Numbered from the stretch's first letter, positions 54,272-63,791 are shown. The stretch: 64,000 nt of DNA from JAHEZL01 sp046074525 (GCA_046074525.1 JBJTOK010000059.1:62001-126000); one strand, 5' to 3'. A program made the numbers and translations. Notes: a model not told the origin generated them from the letters alone.

Positions 54272-56211
54272 TGAGATCGTTTTTTGCAGTATCTTTCTTC
54301 TTAGTGCTGGGATTTCCCTTGTTTTCCCAGGTGGTGAGTTATGATTCCCTAAAAGCTAAATATCCTGATGAGTCGGCTGTTTTCACTCAGGACAAACACA
54401 GCATCGTCATCAATATGCACAAGGATAAGTTGCAGGTGTATTCCGATTATGTTTCAGAGATCTGGTTCCTTAAGGAAAACGCAAAATCTTACAGCGACCA
54501 GTCGATGTATTACACTTCCTTTTCCAAGATTTCTGATATCAACGCCTATACACTTATCCCTAAAGGAAAGCCGGGAAAATTCAAGAAGGAGAAAGTGACA
54601 CTTTTCCAGGATAACGACATTTATTCGCCGTCAATTTTTTACAACGACAACAAGAAAAAAACCTTCATTTTCCCAAATGCGCAGCAGGGTGGAGCGGGTC
54701 ACCTGGCCTACAGAAGTACTTATTCTGATCCGCGCTTTATTGATGAAACGTTCTATTTCAATAGTTATATTCCTTCGATGAATGCCGAGTTTTCGGTGAC
54801 TTATCCCTCGAATGTAAAAATCTCTTACACGTTGCTCAACAGCGACAAGACGGATATCAAATTCAGCAAGACAGAGAAAAATGGGATGGTGACCTGCACT
54901 TGGACAGCCAGAAACCTGCCACCACTCAAAGGAGTGTATAACGCACCCACCAGAGGTTACTATGCACCGCACATCATTTTGCGTATAGCGGAAGTGGAGC
55001 ATAGTAACGGACAAACAGAAAAAGTTTTTACCGATCGCGATGCTTTATACAACTGGCTCTACGATTTAGTGAAAGATGTAAATTCCGAGCACAACCAGGA
55101 ATTGCAGTCGCTGGTAGATTCCCTCACCGGCAACATTAAATCGGAAGACGAAAAGGCCCGCGCAATTTTCAACTGGGTACAAACCAACGTGAAATACGTG
55201 GCTTTTGAAGATGGTATGGGCGGTTATATTCCGCGAAAGGCGCACATGGTTTGCCAGAAAAGGTATGGCGATTGCAAGGACATGGGAAGCATCATTACCA
55301 CCATGCTGAAGTATGCCGGATTACAGGGCCACCTCACCTGGATTGGCAGCAGGGACATTCCTTATACCTTCAATGAAAATCCTACCGTTGGCGTGATCAA
55401 TCACATGATATCGGCCTACAAACGCAAAGACGGTTCTTATCTTTTTCTTGATGGCGTTGGATCTTACACTCCGTATGGTTTTCCAACCGCTTTCATACAG
55501 GGAAAGGAAGCACTGATAGAAAGCGGTCTGGGCAAATACGATGTAGTGGTTGTCCCTATTATCCCTAAAGAAAAAAACACGAGGAAGGATGTGGTGACCA
55601 TGCGCATCGAAAACAACTCTATTGTAGGCAAGGGCCACATTGAGTCTTATGGTTACGACAAGCTGGAATTCTTTGTATACAGGCTCATCAACAAATCCAA
55701 TGAAAAAAGGACTGAGGCACTCAAGGACATGCTGGAAAAAGGCAGCAATAAAATGGATATCCATACCGCTGAATTCATCGGACTCGAGAACAGGGATACC
55801 AATCTCGTGATTAATTATGAATTCAAATTGCCCGACTATTGCAAGGTGGTGGGCGATGAGGTGTACATGAACATGAACCTTGAAAAGGACCTGAAAGGCA
55901 ATAACCTCGATATCGCGAAGAGAAAAGGTATTCCTTACGAAAATCAATACAAGTATATAGATCAGGAAACCAACAAACTGGTGGTTCCTGCCGGCTATAA
56001 AGTAGAATACCTGCCGGGCAATTCACAATATAAAAATGATCTTTTCGGATTTAAAATCTCTTACCAGGTGGTGAACAACGAAGTGGTGATGAATAAAGAA
56101 TTGTATGTGGATTATCTCTACCTGCACGAAGAAAATTTTGCGGCCTGGAACGACATGATTAAGGAGCTGAATAAGGCTTACAGCGAAGTAGTAATATTGA
56201 AAAAGAAATAA
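54268..56211 (+). CDS. DUF3857/transglutaminase-core secreted protein, intact triad
   Basis: 647 residues with a signal peptide (MMRSFFAVSFFLVLGFPLFSQ; the second ATG at 54271 is an alternative). The N-terminal DUF3857-like beta domain (about 25-250) is followed by a transglutaminase core with ARAIFNWVQTNVKYVAFEDG, then Cys336 in KRYGDCKDMGSIITTMLKYAG, His379 in VINHMISAYK and Asp395 in LFLDGVG. A DUF3858-like beta domain (about 440-647) ends the protein. Such proteins may cut or crosslink peptides in the periplasm; no substrate is known. It is followed 8 bases later by a paralogue. Confidence 0.88.
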   Translation: MMRSFFAVSFFLVLGFPLFSQVVSYDSLKAKYPDESAVFTQDKHSIVINMHKDKLQVYSDYVSEIWFLKENAKSYSDQSMYYTSFSKISDINAYTLIPKGKPGKFKKEKVTLFQDNDIYSPSIFYNDNKKKTFIFPNAQQGGAGHLAYRSTYSDPRFIDETFYFNSYIPSMNAEFSVTYPSNVKISYTLLNSDKTDIKFSKTEKNGMVTCTWTARNLPPLKGVYNAPTRGYYAPHIILRIAEVEHSNGQTEKVFTDRDALYNWLYDLVKDVNSEHNQELQSLVDSLTGNIKSEDEKARAIFNWVQTNVKYVAFEDGMGGYIPRKAHMVCQKRYGDCKDMGSIITTMLKYAGLQGHLTWIGSRDIPYTFNENPTVGVINHMISAYKRKDGSYLFLDGVGSYTPYGFPTAFIQGKEALIESGLGKYDVVVVPIIPKEKNTRKDVVTMRIENNSIVGKGHIESYGYDKLEFFVYRLINKSNEKRTEALKDMLEKGSNKMDIHTAEFIGLENRDTNLVINYEFKLPDYCKVVGDEVYMNMNLEKDLKGNNLDIAKRKGIPYENQYKYIDQETNKLVVPAGYKVEYLPGNSQYKNDLFGFKISYQVVNNEVVMNKELYVDYLYLHEENFAAWNDMIKELNKAYSEVVILKKK

Positions 56212-56218
56212 AAACCCT

Positions 56219-58198
56219 ATGAGAAATATCCTGAGTTTATTCACCTTTTTGTTGGCATTGAATGTATCGGCACAGTCGGTGGGGAATACCGATTATGAAA
56301 TGAAAAATTACGACTGGGAAGCTTCTCCTGTGTTGAGCAAAATCACCGAGGAGGAAAGCAAATTCAACATTGTGTTTATCAAGGATTTCCTCGTAACTGA
56401 GTATATGTACGTGGGTGATACCTTCTGCGAATTCAATACCGTTCACAAGAAAATTAAACTCAATACCGATGCCGGTGTGGAGATTTCCAATAAGGTGTAC
56501 ATCTCTACTTATTACGGCGAACAGGTGCTCGATCTGAAGGCGCGTTCTATCTCAAAGGATGGGAAAATCACAGTCTTCGACAGGAGCAATATCAAGCATG
56601 TAGACAATTATGAAAATGCCGGACCATTCACCATTTTCGCGCTGGAAGGCGTTGAGGTGGGCAGTGAAGTGGAATATGTCTATACCACTAAAGTGGCGAT
56701 GACCGACCTCAATTATGACTCCCGTATTTTCCAGAGAAATTATCCGGTGAAAAACATGTCGTTCGAGTTTTACTACCCTAAACATCTGGAGTTTATCAGT
56801 AAGTCGTACAATGGTTTAGCAACAGCTGTAACCGATACCACGGATAACGGAAAAATGAAAATGTGGGTGAAGTCGGATTACATCAAAGCTGCTCCCGATG
56901 AAAAATATTCACCTGAAGACGCGGCCCTGCAACGCCTCGAGTTCAAGTTCAGCAAAAACAAATCTACAGGCAGAGACGCCGGAACATCATGGGATGATGC
57001 TGCTAAATATTATTACAGAAGAGCCTATGAGCACGGCGATCCGAAGAAGTACAAGGCGGAGATGAAGGCGGTGACTAAAATGCTCAAGGGGCTCGCTCTC
57101 GACAATCTGGATGAAGAGGATAAAATCCGAAAAATTGAGGAACACATCAAATCCTTTCTGCTCAATCCGGAGAGTCGCTACTACCTCGTTAATGATATTG
57201 TAAAGAACAAGGAAGCTACAGCTTTCGGACTCGTTCGTACTTTTGCCTTTGCGCTGACTGCCGCGGGAATCGATCACCAAATGGTGCTTACCAGCAACAA
57301 ATATGAATTGCCATTCGATGGTGAATTCCAGTCGTGGCATTACCTCCAGAAATTCCTCATGTACTTTCCTAAGTACAACAAATTCCTCGCGCCGGGCGAA
57401 ATGTATATGCGCTATGGCTTGGTGCCAAGCGGGTATGTTTATACCAATGGACTCTTCATCAAGGTGATTTCGCTGGGCGACCTGAAAAATGCTGTGGCCA
57501 GAATAGCGTACATCGATGGTCCGGACGAAACCTCAAACTACGATGATCTTGATGTTACTGTCAATTTCGGCAGCGATTTTTCTACCTGTGAAATGGATAT
57601 TGTTCATTCACAAGGCGGATATTTTGCGCCGGGTTATCATCTCTGGGTGAAGAATTACAAGCAGGAGCAGAAGGATGAATTTGCTGATGATTTACTGAAA
57701 TTTGCTACCGATGATTCGGAAGTGAAGGAATACACTTTCGGTCCGGACAAAGGTGGTGATATCCTAAAAAATCCATTCATCGCCAGTGGTAAAGTTCAGG
57801 CCAATTCTTTGGTGGAAAAAGCCGGTAACAAGTATATCTTCAATATCGGGAGTGTGATTGGCAAACAGGTGGAAATGTACCAGGAAAAAGCCCGCGAAAC
57901 CGATATTTTGCTTTCTTATCCGCATGCTTACAACAGGGTGATCAAGTTCACGGTTCCTGAGGGTTATACAGTAAAAAATATCAATGACCTCAACATGGAT
58001 GTGTACATGGAAGAGAATGGCAAAAGAATACTGGCTTTTGAAGTGACTTACGTGCAGGAGGGCAATACTTATACTGTAACCATCCACGAATATTACAAGA
58101 AACTCAGTATGCCTAAATCGGATATTGATCCTTTCAAAAAGGTGATCAATGCCGCTGCCGACTTCAACAAGCAGCAATTGATCATTGAGAAGAAGTAA
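56219..58198 (+). CDS. DUF3857-type transglutaminase-fold protein lacking catalytic residues
   Basis: 659 residues with a signal peptide (MRNILSLFTFLLALNVSAQS). The layout is the same as the preceding gene's product, and the region from EHIKSFLLNPESRYYLVND to LAPGEMYMR corresponds to its transglutaminase core. The site of the catalytic Cys reads KNKEATAFGLVRTFAFALTAAG (about 330-351) with no Cys nearby. The Asp position reads FLAPGE rather than FLDG. His374 (SWHYLQKFL) remains. It is probably a non-catalytic partner or regulator of its active sister, inferred from position and sequence. Stop and next start overlap (TAATG). Confidence 0.85.
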   Translation: MRNILSLFTFLLALNVSAQSVGNTDYEMKNYDWEASPVLSKITEEESKFNIVFIKDFLVTEYMYVGDTFCEFNTVHKKIKLNTDAGVEISNKVYISTYYGEQVLDLKARSISKDGKITVFDRSNIKHVDNYENAGPFTIFALEGVEVGSEVEYVYTTKVAMTDLNYDSRIFQRNYPVKNMSFEFYYPKHLEFISKSYNGLATAVTDTTDNGKMKMWVKSDYIKAAPDEKYSPEDAALQRLEFKFSKNKSTGRDAGTSWDDAAKYYYRRAYEHGDPKKYKAEMKAVTKMLKGLALDNLDEEDKIRKIEEHIKSFLLNPESRYYLVNDIVKNKEATAFGLVRTFAFALTAAGIDHQMVLTSNKYELPFDGEFQSWHYLQKFLMYFPKYNKFLAPGEMYMRYGLVPSGYVYTNGLFIKVISLGDLKNAVARIAYIDGPDETSNYDDLDVTVNFGSDFSTCEMDIVHSQGGYFAPGYHLWVKNYKQEQKDEFADDLLKFATDDSEVKEYTFGPDKGGDILKNPFIASGKVQANSLVEKAGNKYIFNIGSVIGKQVEMYQEKARETDILLSYPHAYNRVIKFTVPEGYTVKNINDLNMDVYMEENGKRILAFEVTYVQEGNTYTVTIHEYYKKLSMPKSDIDPFKKVINAAADFNKQQLIIEKK

Positions 58199-58689
58199 TG
58201 AGTAAAGGCGCAGATTACTGGATTGAACAACTAGGTTTGCAATCGCATCCGGAAGGGGGGCATTTCAGGGAAGTTTACCGCGCTGCTGAAATGCATGGCG
58301 ACAGGAATATCGCTACCAGCATTTATTTTTTATTGAAGAATGGTGAGGTATCGCACCTCCACCGGCTCACTGCCGATGAGCTATGGTACTACCATGCCGG
58401 ACAAGCTTTGAGGGTCACTGTAATTGATAAAAGCGGGAAATTAATCGAACATTTCGTTGGACCCGACCTGGAAAAAGGTCAGCAATTACAACTCATTATT
58501 CCTGCCGGAAGCATCTTTGGATCGGAAGTTATTGGTGTCCAGAACGACTTTTCCCTCGTGGGTTGTATGGTGAGTCCGGGTTTTGATTTCAGGGATTTTG
58601 AGCTCTTTACCACGTCTTCTCTCCTCCAAATTTATCCGCAATACGAACAACAAATAAAAAGGCTGACAAAGGAAAAGTATTTATATTAG
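58198..58689 (+). CDS. DUF985 cupin-family protein
   Basis: 163 residues, no signal peptide. LGLQSHPEGGHFREVYRA is the DUF985 opening, and SHLHRLTADELWYYHAGQALRV carries the cupin metal-type His/Glu/His residues. PAGSIFGSEV and LVGCMVSPGFDFRDFELF complete the fold. Members of this family are small sugar- or metal-binding cupins without a firmly established function in bacteria. It overlaps the stop of the preceding gene and is 5 bases before the regulator gene, so it belongs to the five-gene operon. Confidence 0.88.
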   Translation: MSKGADYWIEQLGLQSHPEGGHFREVYRAAEMHGDRNIATSIYFLLKNGEVSHLHRLTADELWYYHAGQALRVTVIDKSGKLIEHFVGPDLEKGQQLQLIIPAGSIFGSEVIGVQNDFSLVGCMVSPGFDFRDFELFTTSSLLQIYPQYEQQIKRLTKEKYLY

Positions 58690-58694
58690 AGCTT

Positions 58695-61481
58695 ATGAAC
58701 TCACGTTTATTTGCTTTAATACTACTTCTGAACAGTTGTGTGGCCTTTGCCTTTACGCCGGCGATGTACACCTATACCACCGCCGAATACGAAGTACACC
58801 AGGAAAATTACAGCGCTGTATTTGATGGCAATGGCTTGCTTTACGTGGCCAATGCTTACGCCGTGCTGGAATACGACGGCTATGAATGGAAAAAAATTCC
58901 GTTGCCTGATGGTAAGAGTCCGGTTTCCCTTTGCTATACCAACAACAAACTTTATGTCGGTGGCAACGATGAATTTGGTTATGTGTCGCGAGCTGCCAAT
59001 GGCGTTTCTACTTATCATTCTTTACTTTCCTTACTGCCCGAAAAATCGAGGAAGGAAATAGGCTGGCTCGACCATTGTGCGGAAGCCAATGGTAAGATTT
59101 ATTTTGGTAATGCGGAGCGGATTTTTGTTTACGACGGAACAGCAGTTTCTATTATGCAGCCCGCCAAAAACAATACTTTTTCTTTTATTGAGAATGAAGG
59201 CGGACAGTTGTATTTGTTTGAAAAAGGCAAGGGTATCGCCCTGCTGGAGAATAATGCTGCCGATTGGATAAGGGCCGGAGCCGAGCATCTCGACTTGAAA
59301 GGAATAGAAAAAATTTCTTCCAAATTGTTTTATCTCTATGCTGCTGATGGGGTGTATAAGTATGATGGTGTGCGTATTGAACGCATTGAAAAAACAGCCT
59401 TCCTGCAAAAGTATTCTGTTACTTCTGTATTGGCCGGACCGAACAGAAAAGTGATTTGTACGGAGCTGGGCGGTGTTTTCATTTTGGATGACCAATTCGA
59501 CCTTAAATATCATTTCAACCAGAACAATAGCAAACTCACTACCAACTACATTTACAGCGCTGCCGAAAATAGGGAAGGCGATTTGTGTCTGGCTACGGCC
59601 AATGGTATTACACTGCTCAATCTCGGTACCTCCGTAGCGAGTATTGATGTGAGTGCCGGCTTGTATGGCGCTGGTTATTCTTCTTTACTGGTGGGCGATA
59701 CCATGTATCTCGGCACGTCGCAGGGCTTGTTTTACGCAGCACACTGGAAAGCAAAAGGCGAGAAAAAATTTGAAAAAATTCCTGAAGTCAAATCTTACGT
59801 TTACGATATCCATTTGCAGGAGGGTGCACTTTTTTGCGGGAACCGCGCTGAGGTGTACCAGATTAAGGGCACCAGCGTTAAAATACTTTCTCCTGAAAAT
59901 GGCAGGGGTGCCTGGAGAATGCATGCCGTTCCTGGTCGCAAAGACATTTTTATAGTCGGAACTTATTCGGGAATTGATGTGTATCGTTTACAAAACAATG
60001 CGTGGAAATTCTCTAATAAAATCGAAGGCTACAACGCTCCCGGAAGAAATTTCGAGTTCGATGAAGAAGGAAATATCTGGGTGGCGAGTGGCCTGGCCGG
60101 ACTCTTCAAACTATCGGTTGATAAAGGCTATTCCAAGGTGGTGAAGAGTGAAGAGTTTTGCGAAAAACTCGGCAAGAAGAAAGATTATTTCATTGAATTG
60201 ATCAAGACTGAAAATGCTATTTTGGTGTCTTCCTATGGTGGGATTTTCAAGGTGCAAAAAGGCGGATTAGTGAAAGATGAACAACTGAATTCCCTTGGTT
60301 TGCCTTTTGAGCGCATCCGTAAAATCAACGACAAATTAATTTACACCGTGCAGAAAAGTATGCCAGTTGTTTTGGTAAAAACCGACAAAGGCTTTGAGAT
60401 TGATAATGCGCATATCCTTAACAATATTAAGGTAGAGCTGATTGGTAATTCTGAGCTCATCGATCTTTTCGCCAATGAGGAATACATTGTTGGAACACCT
60501 GATGGATTCATCGTTGCCAACAATGCATCGCCTAAAAAATTTTACGGAAAAATTTCGGTAAGAAGGATTCAGGATATTTTTTCTGATTCGCTGCTGAATA
60601 TTGAAAACGGAGTGGTTTTGCCGTTTAGCGACAATAACCTGCGTTTCACTTTTGCTTATTCCCCGCTGGAAAGATTTTATTCTCTGGAGTGGTACATCAT
60701 GCTGGAAGAAGATGGGAAAGGCGTTTGGCAGAAAGTAGATAAGACCCATTTCAAAGAATTTTCCAATTTGAAGGAAGGCGATTATACTTTCCGACTCAAG
60801 GTGGTGTGTCGCTATACTACGCTGGATGAAATGGCAGTTTCGTTTACTGTGCTGCCACCGTGGTACCGTACTACTTTAGCTAAGGTCATTTATGTGCTCC
60901 TGTTGCTCGTTGTGGTTTATCTGGTTTACCGCTTCAACCAGCAGCGCATGAAAAAACTGGCGGCTAAAATGACCGAGGAAAAGGAGAAAGAGCTACTTGT
61001 GCAGGAAAAAGAATTCAAGGCCGAATTGCTCAAGAAAGAGCTGCAGGAAAAAGAAACAGAGATGTCGTTTATGGCCCTCAATTACAGTCAGAAAAAAGAT
61101 TTGCTGGAGCATGTCAGCGGCAAGTTGAACGATTTACTGGAGAAAATTGACGATCCGCGTGCGCTGCGTTCGGAGATAAAGGGACTGGAATATTCGCTCA
61201 ATAATTCCGAAGGAGACGAAGAGAAAAAATGGAATGAATTCCAGATTTTGTTCAATAAAGAGCACAACGATTATCTGGATAAAATAAAGGCGATGGATCC
61301 GAAAATCAAGGAATCCATGCTGCTTATGTGTGTTTACATCCGCATGGGCAAGAGCAATAAGGACATCTGTAATCTCATCAATATTTCGATGACTGCGTTG
61401 GATAAACGTAAGTCGCGTTTGCGTGAAAAATTCAATGTACCGGAGGATGTGACGCTGAATGAGTTTTTGAGGTTGTTGTAA
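58695..61481 (+). CDS. Membrane regulator: beta-propeller, Y_Y_Y domain, TM, coiled coil, LuxR-like HTH
   Basis: 928 residues. A signal peptide (about 1-19) precedes a seven-bladed-type propeller region (about 30-600, reading GNDEFGYVSR, WVASGLAGLFKLS and similar). A Y_Y_Y domain follows (LRFTFAYSPLERFYSLEWYIMLEEDG), then a membrane helix (about 728-747, VIYVLLLLVVVYLVYRF), a charged coiled coil (KMTEEKEKELLVQEKEFKAELLKKEL) and a C-terminal HTH (MGKSNKDICNLINISMTALDKRKSRL, about 880-910). Here a periplasmic sensor is fused to a DNA-binding domain; there is no kinase. Signals are unknown. It may control its own operon. Confidence 0.88.
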   Translation: MNSRLFALILLLNSCVAFAFTPAMYTYTTAEYEVHQENYSAVFDGNGLLYVANAYAVLEYDGYEWKKIPLPDGKSPVSLCYTNNKLYVGGNDEFGYVSRAANGVSTYHSLLSLLPEKSRKEIGWLDHCAEANGKIYFGNAERIFVYDGTAVSIMQPAKNNTFSFIENEGGQLYLFEKGKGIALLENNAADWIRAGAEHLDLKGIEKISSKLFYLYAADGVYKYDGVRIERIEKTAFLQKYSVTSVLAGPNRKVICTELGGVFILDDQFDLKYHFNQNNSKLTTNYIYSAAENREGDLCLATANGITLLNLGTSVASIDVSAGLYGAGYSSLLVGDTMYLGTSQGLFYAAHWKAKGEKKFEKIPEVKSYVYDIHLQEGALFCGNRAEVYQIKGTSVKILSPENGRGAWRMHAVPGRKDIFIVGTYSGIDVYRLQNNAWKFSNKIEGYNAPGRNFEFDEEGNIWVASGLAGLFKLSVDKGYSKVVKSEEFCEKLGKKKDYFIELIKTENAILVSSYGGIFKVQKGGLVKDEQLNSLGLPFERIRKINDKLIYTVQKSMPVVLVKTDKGFEIDNAHILNNIKVELIGNSELIDLFANEEYIVGTPDGFIVANNASPKKFYGKISVRRIQDIFSDSLLNIENGVVLPFSDNNLRFTFAYSPLERFYSLEWYIMLEEDGKGVWQKVDKTHFKEFSNLKEGDYTFRLKVVCRYTTLDEMAVSFTVLPPWYRTTLAKVIYVLLLLVVVYLVYRFNQQRMKKLAAKMTEEKEKELLVQEKEFKAELLKKELQEKETEMSFMALNYSQKKDLLEHVSGKLNDLLEKIDDPRALRSEIKGLEYSLNNSEGDEEKKWNEFQILFNKEHNDYLDKIKAMDPKIKESMLLMCVYIRMGKSNKDICNLINISMTALDKRKSRLREKFNVPEDVTLNEFLRLL

Positions 61482-61501
61482 TCGCGGACAAACGATGATA
61501 G

Positions 61502-61605
61502 GGGCGATAGGTCCTTCCTTCGTCGATGACAAATGTGATTCAGGGCGTAAAATCTTGTGTATAATTCCGCCTATGTCATCCTGACGAAGGAAGGACCTAT
61601 CGCCC
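61502..61605. repeat. Inverted pair of GTCATCCTGA/GAAGGACC modules
   Basis: The left arm (61502-61530) and right arm (61575-61605) are complementary: GGGCGATAGGTCCTTCCTTC in one and its reverse complement in the other, with 23 perfect bases plus GATGAC/GTCATC after a 2-base bulge. The spacer is 44 bases. The arm is related to the module at the start of 47599-47840. Confidence 0.8.
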
Positions 61606-61670
61606 TTTCATAAATATTATTTTAGAACCGCGATTTTCCTATTTTTACCCAACTATCAATCGCTATTACT

Positions 61671-63707
61671 ATGACAAAAAAACTGTTGGTTATCCTCCTT
61701 CTTTTTCCTTTGTGCACTTACGCACACACCTGGATAGATCCTTATTTTGATGAAGCCGTTGAAAATGCTGCTTTGATTTGCGTGGGAGAGGTAGAGAAAT
61801 CCACAGATGCAGTCAATTCCATTAAGCTGATTGAAGTTTTCAAGGGAGATCAGATGAGCGGAGACGTGGTGAAGATTGTCTCTCCCGCTCATAGTCACGA
61901 TCACAAAGGTGCGCAACTGAATAAAGGCGACCGTTTTTTCTTCATGGTAAAAAAAGGAAGGAAAGAGTATGAGCCTTTCTCCGAGACTTTCTGGAGGTTT
62001 GCAATGAATGATACTGTGGTTCGTGTTTCGGTGCGTGACCCTCTGTTGCGCATCAATATGGAAAGAAGGAGTTTTGAGACTTTCCTGAAACTCCTGATAA
62101 AAAATGCTTCACGTGAAGAAGGCGCTGCTTTTGCAGAAGAACAGGTGAAAAAACTGCTCACTACCGATCCGCTTACAAAAACCATGACTGATGTGGAGAT
62201 TCAAATGTTTTCGCTGGAAGTTTTGTATCATTTCGGACAAGCGCAGCACGCCGCAAAGGCAAAACAATATCTGGCTTCTCCTTACTACCATATCCGCTGG
62301 TCGTGTGTGCGAGCGCTTTCAGGGTGTAAGGGTGCTGATGCGGAAAAAGCAATTATAGAGCACCTGGAAAATGAGGAGGAACTCACCGTTCAAAGTGTAT
62401 TGGGAAAGGCAGTGTATGATATGGATCTGAAGGCAGCAAAAGGCATCCTAGAAAAACAAATTCCTGATCTATCGAATGAAGATGTCCACCTGGCTGCCAA
62501 CATCATGAATCCTGTTTTCAATGAGCTTCCTTCTCCCCGTGATTCCTGGGGTGCTGCGCTGATGAAGATCAATGCAGTTGAGGGAACTTACGATGAGCTG
62601 GTGGCGAAGGCGCAGGAGTATTTGCTCACATATTCCGGTATCCGATGGAATATCCTGGAAAATAAAACGACTTACTATTCTTTGGAAGAAGCCTTATTGC
62701 ATGCCGATTCGGCATTGATCCTGAACCTGTCGAATAAAGAACTTACAGAATTACCGGCCGACATTCAACAACTGAAAAACCTTAAAGCTCTTGATATATC
62801 GGGCAATAAATTGAAATCGCTGCCTGCCTATATCGCTAAGCTTGGTTTGCTTGAACTTAATCTGGCGCAAAATGAATTCACGGCTATTCCGGAGGTATTG
62901 TATCAATGTACAACGTTGACCAATATTAATTTTACTTCCAATCGTATTGAACGTCTCGATCTGCGGTTTTTTGCTTTAATTCAGCTGGAAGAATTGAGCT
63001 TCAGGATGAATAAACTGGATTCCTTGCCGGCAGAGATTTCTAAGCTCATTCATCTTAAAAAGGTAGAGTTGTATGGCAATCGCTTTGTGGATTTTCCGTT
63101 AGAGTTGATTGCTTGTCCGGAATTGAAGACAGTATTGATCGGCTCCAACTCCATCAAGCATTTGCCGGCAAAGGTAACGGAAATGAAGAAGCTGAAATAC
63201 ATTGATCTTTCCTACAATCCCCTGTCGTTAAAGGAGCGCAATGAAATTGCTAAGTTTCCAGCACGCATCGGCGTGAATACGGAAACCTACGACCGCTTTT
63301 TCTCAATTTACGAAGCCATGGAAAACGCCGATGCGGCAACAATTATCCATGATAGCTACAATGATTACAGTAAATTCAGTGGCGATATGAGCGTGCTCAA
63401 AAATGCGACGTCTATCGTGCTGACTGACGATAAACTCGAAATTTTTCCTGCCGGACTCACCCAGCTCAATAATCTGCAAACACTAGTGTTGTACGATAAT
63501 AATCTTAAGGAAATTCCAAAAGAAATAGGAAACATGAAAGCACTCACTTTGCTCAATCTGCATAACAACCAGCTGACGACTCTCCCGAAAGAAATTGCGC
63601 TCTTGCCATTGACGAATCTCAATCTCAGCAAAAACAATTTTTCTGATGCGGAGAAGACGAAAATTGAAAGCTGGTTTGAAGGCAAATCCTGCAGCATTAT
63701 TTGGTGA
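61671..63707 (+). CDS. Secreted HEAT-like and leucine-rich-repeat protein
   Basis: 678 residues with a signal peptide (MTKKLLVILLLFPLCTYAHT). Residues about 20-140 (ENAALICVGEVEKS, DVVKIVSPAHSHD, RFFFMVKKG) look like an OB/NTR-type beta domain. About 150-320 contains helical repeats resembling HEAT (ASPYYHIRWSCVRALSGCK). Bacterial leucine-rich repeats follow in two blocks: about 350-530 (LNLSNKELTELP, LDISGNKLKSLP) and about 580-660 (LVLYDNNLKEIP, LNLHNNQLTTLP), separated by about 50 residues of non-LRR sequence. It is probably an envelope recognition or scaffold protein. The end CSIIW is not a known sorting signal. Confidence 0.82.
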   Translation: MTKKLLVILLLFPLCTYAHTWIDPYFDEAVENAALICVGEVEKSTDAVNSIKLIEVFKGDQMSGDVVKIVSPAHSHDHKGAQLNKGDRFFFMVKKGRKEYEPFSETFWRFAMNDTVVRVSVRDPLLRINMERRSFETFLKLLIKNASREEGAAFAEEQVKKLLTTDPLTKTMTDVEIQMFSLEVLYHFGQAQHAAKAKQYLASPYYHIRWSCVRALSGCKGADAEKAIIEHLENEEELTVQSVLGKAVYDMDLKAAKGILEKQIPDLSNEDVHLAANIMNPVFNELPSPRDSWGAALMKINAVEGTYDELVAKAQEYLLTYSGIRWNILENKTTYYSLEEALLHADSALILNLSNKELTELPADIQQLKNLKALDISGNKLKSLPAYIAKLGLLELNLAQNEFTAIPEVLYQCTTLTNINFTSNRIERLDLRFFALIQLEELSFRMNKLDSLPAEISKLIHLKKVELYGNRFVDFPLELIACPELKTVLIGSNSIKHLPAKVTEMKKLKYIDLSYNPLSLKERNEIAKFPARIGVNTETYDRFFSIYEAMENADAATIIHDSYNDYSKFSGDMSVLKNATSIVLTDDKLEIFPAGLTQLNNLQTLVLYDNNLKEIPKEIGNMKALTLLNLHNNQLTTLPKEIALLPLTNLNLSKNNFSDAEKTKIESWFEGKSCSIIW

Positions 63708-63709
63708 AA

Positions 63710-63791
63710 TTCGGAATCTTGATTGACTTGATTAAAGGATGAAAAGGATTTTTAAGCATTGATCCTTAATCAAGTGAATCAAGATTCCGAA
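63710..63791. repeat. Long palindromic element, copy 2
   Basis: The left arm (63710-63740, starts TTCGGAATC, then TTGACTTGATTAAAGGAT) is complementary to the right arm (63762-63791, ATCCTTAATCAAGTGAATC ... GATTCCGAA). It begins two bases after the stop of the LRR gene. The core matches the copy at 22271-22362, but the outer arms differ while staying complementary. Confidence 0.8.
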
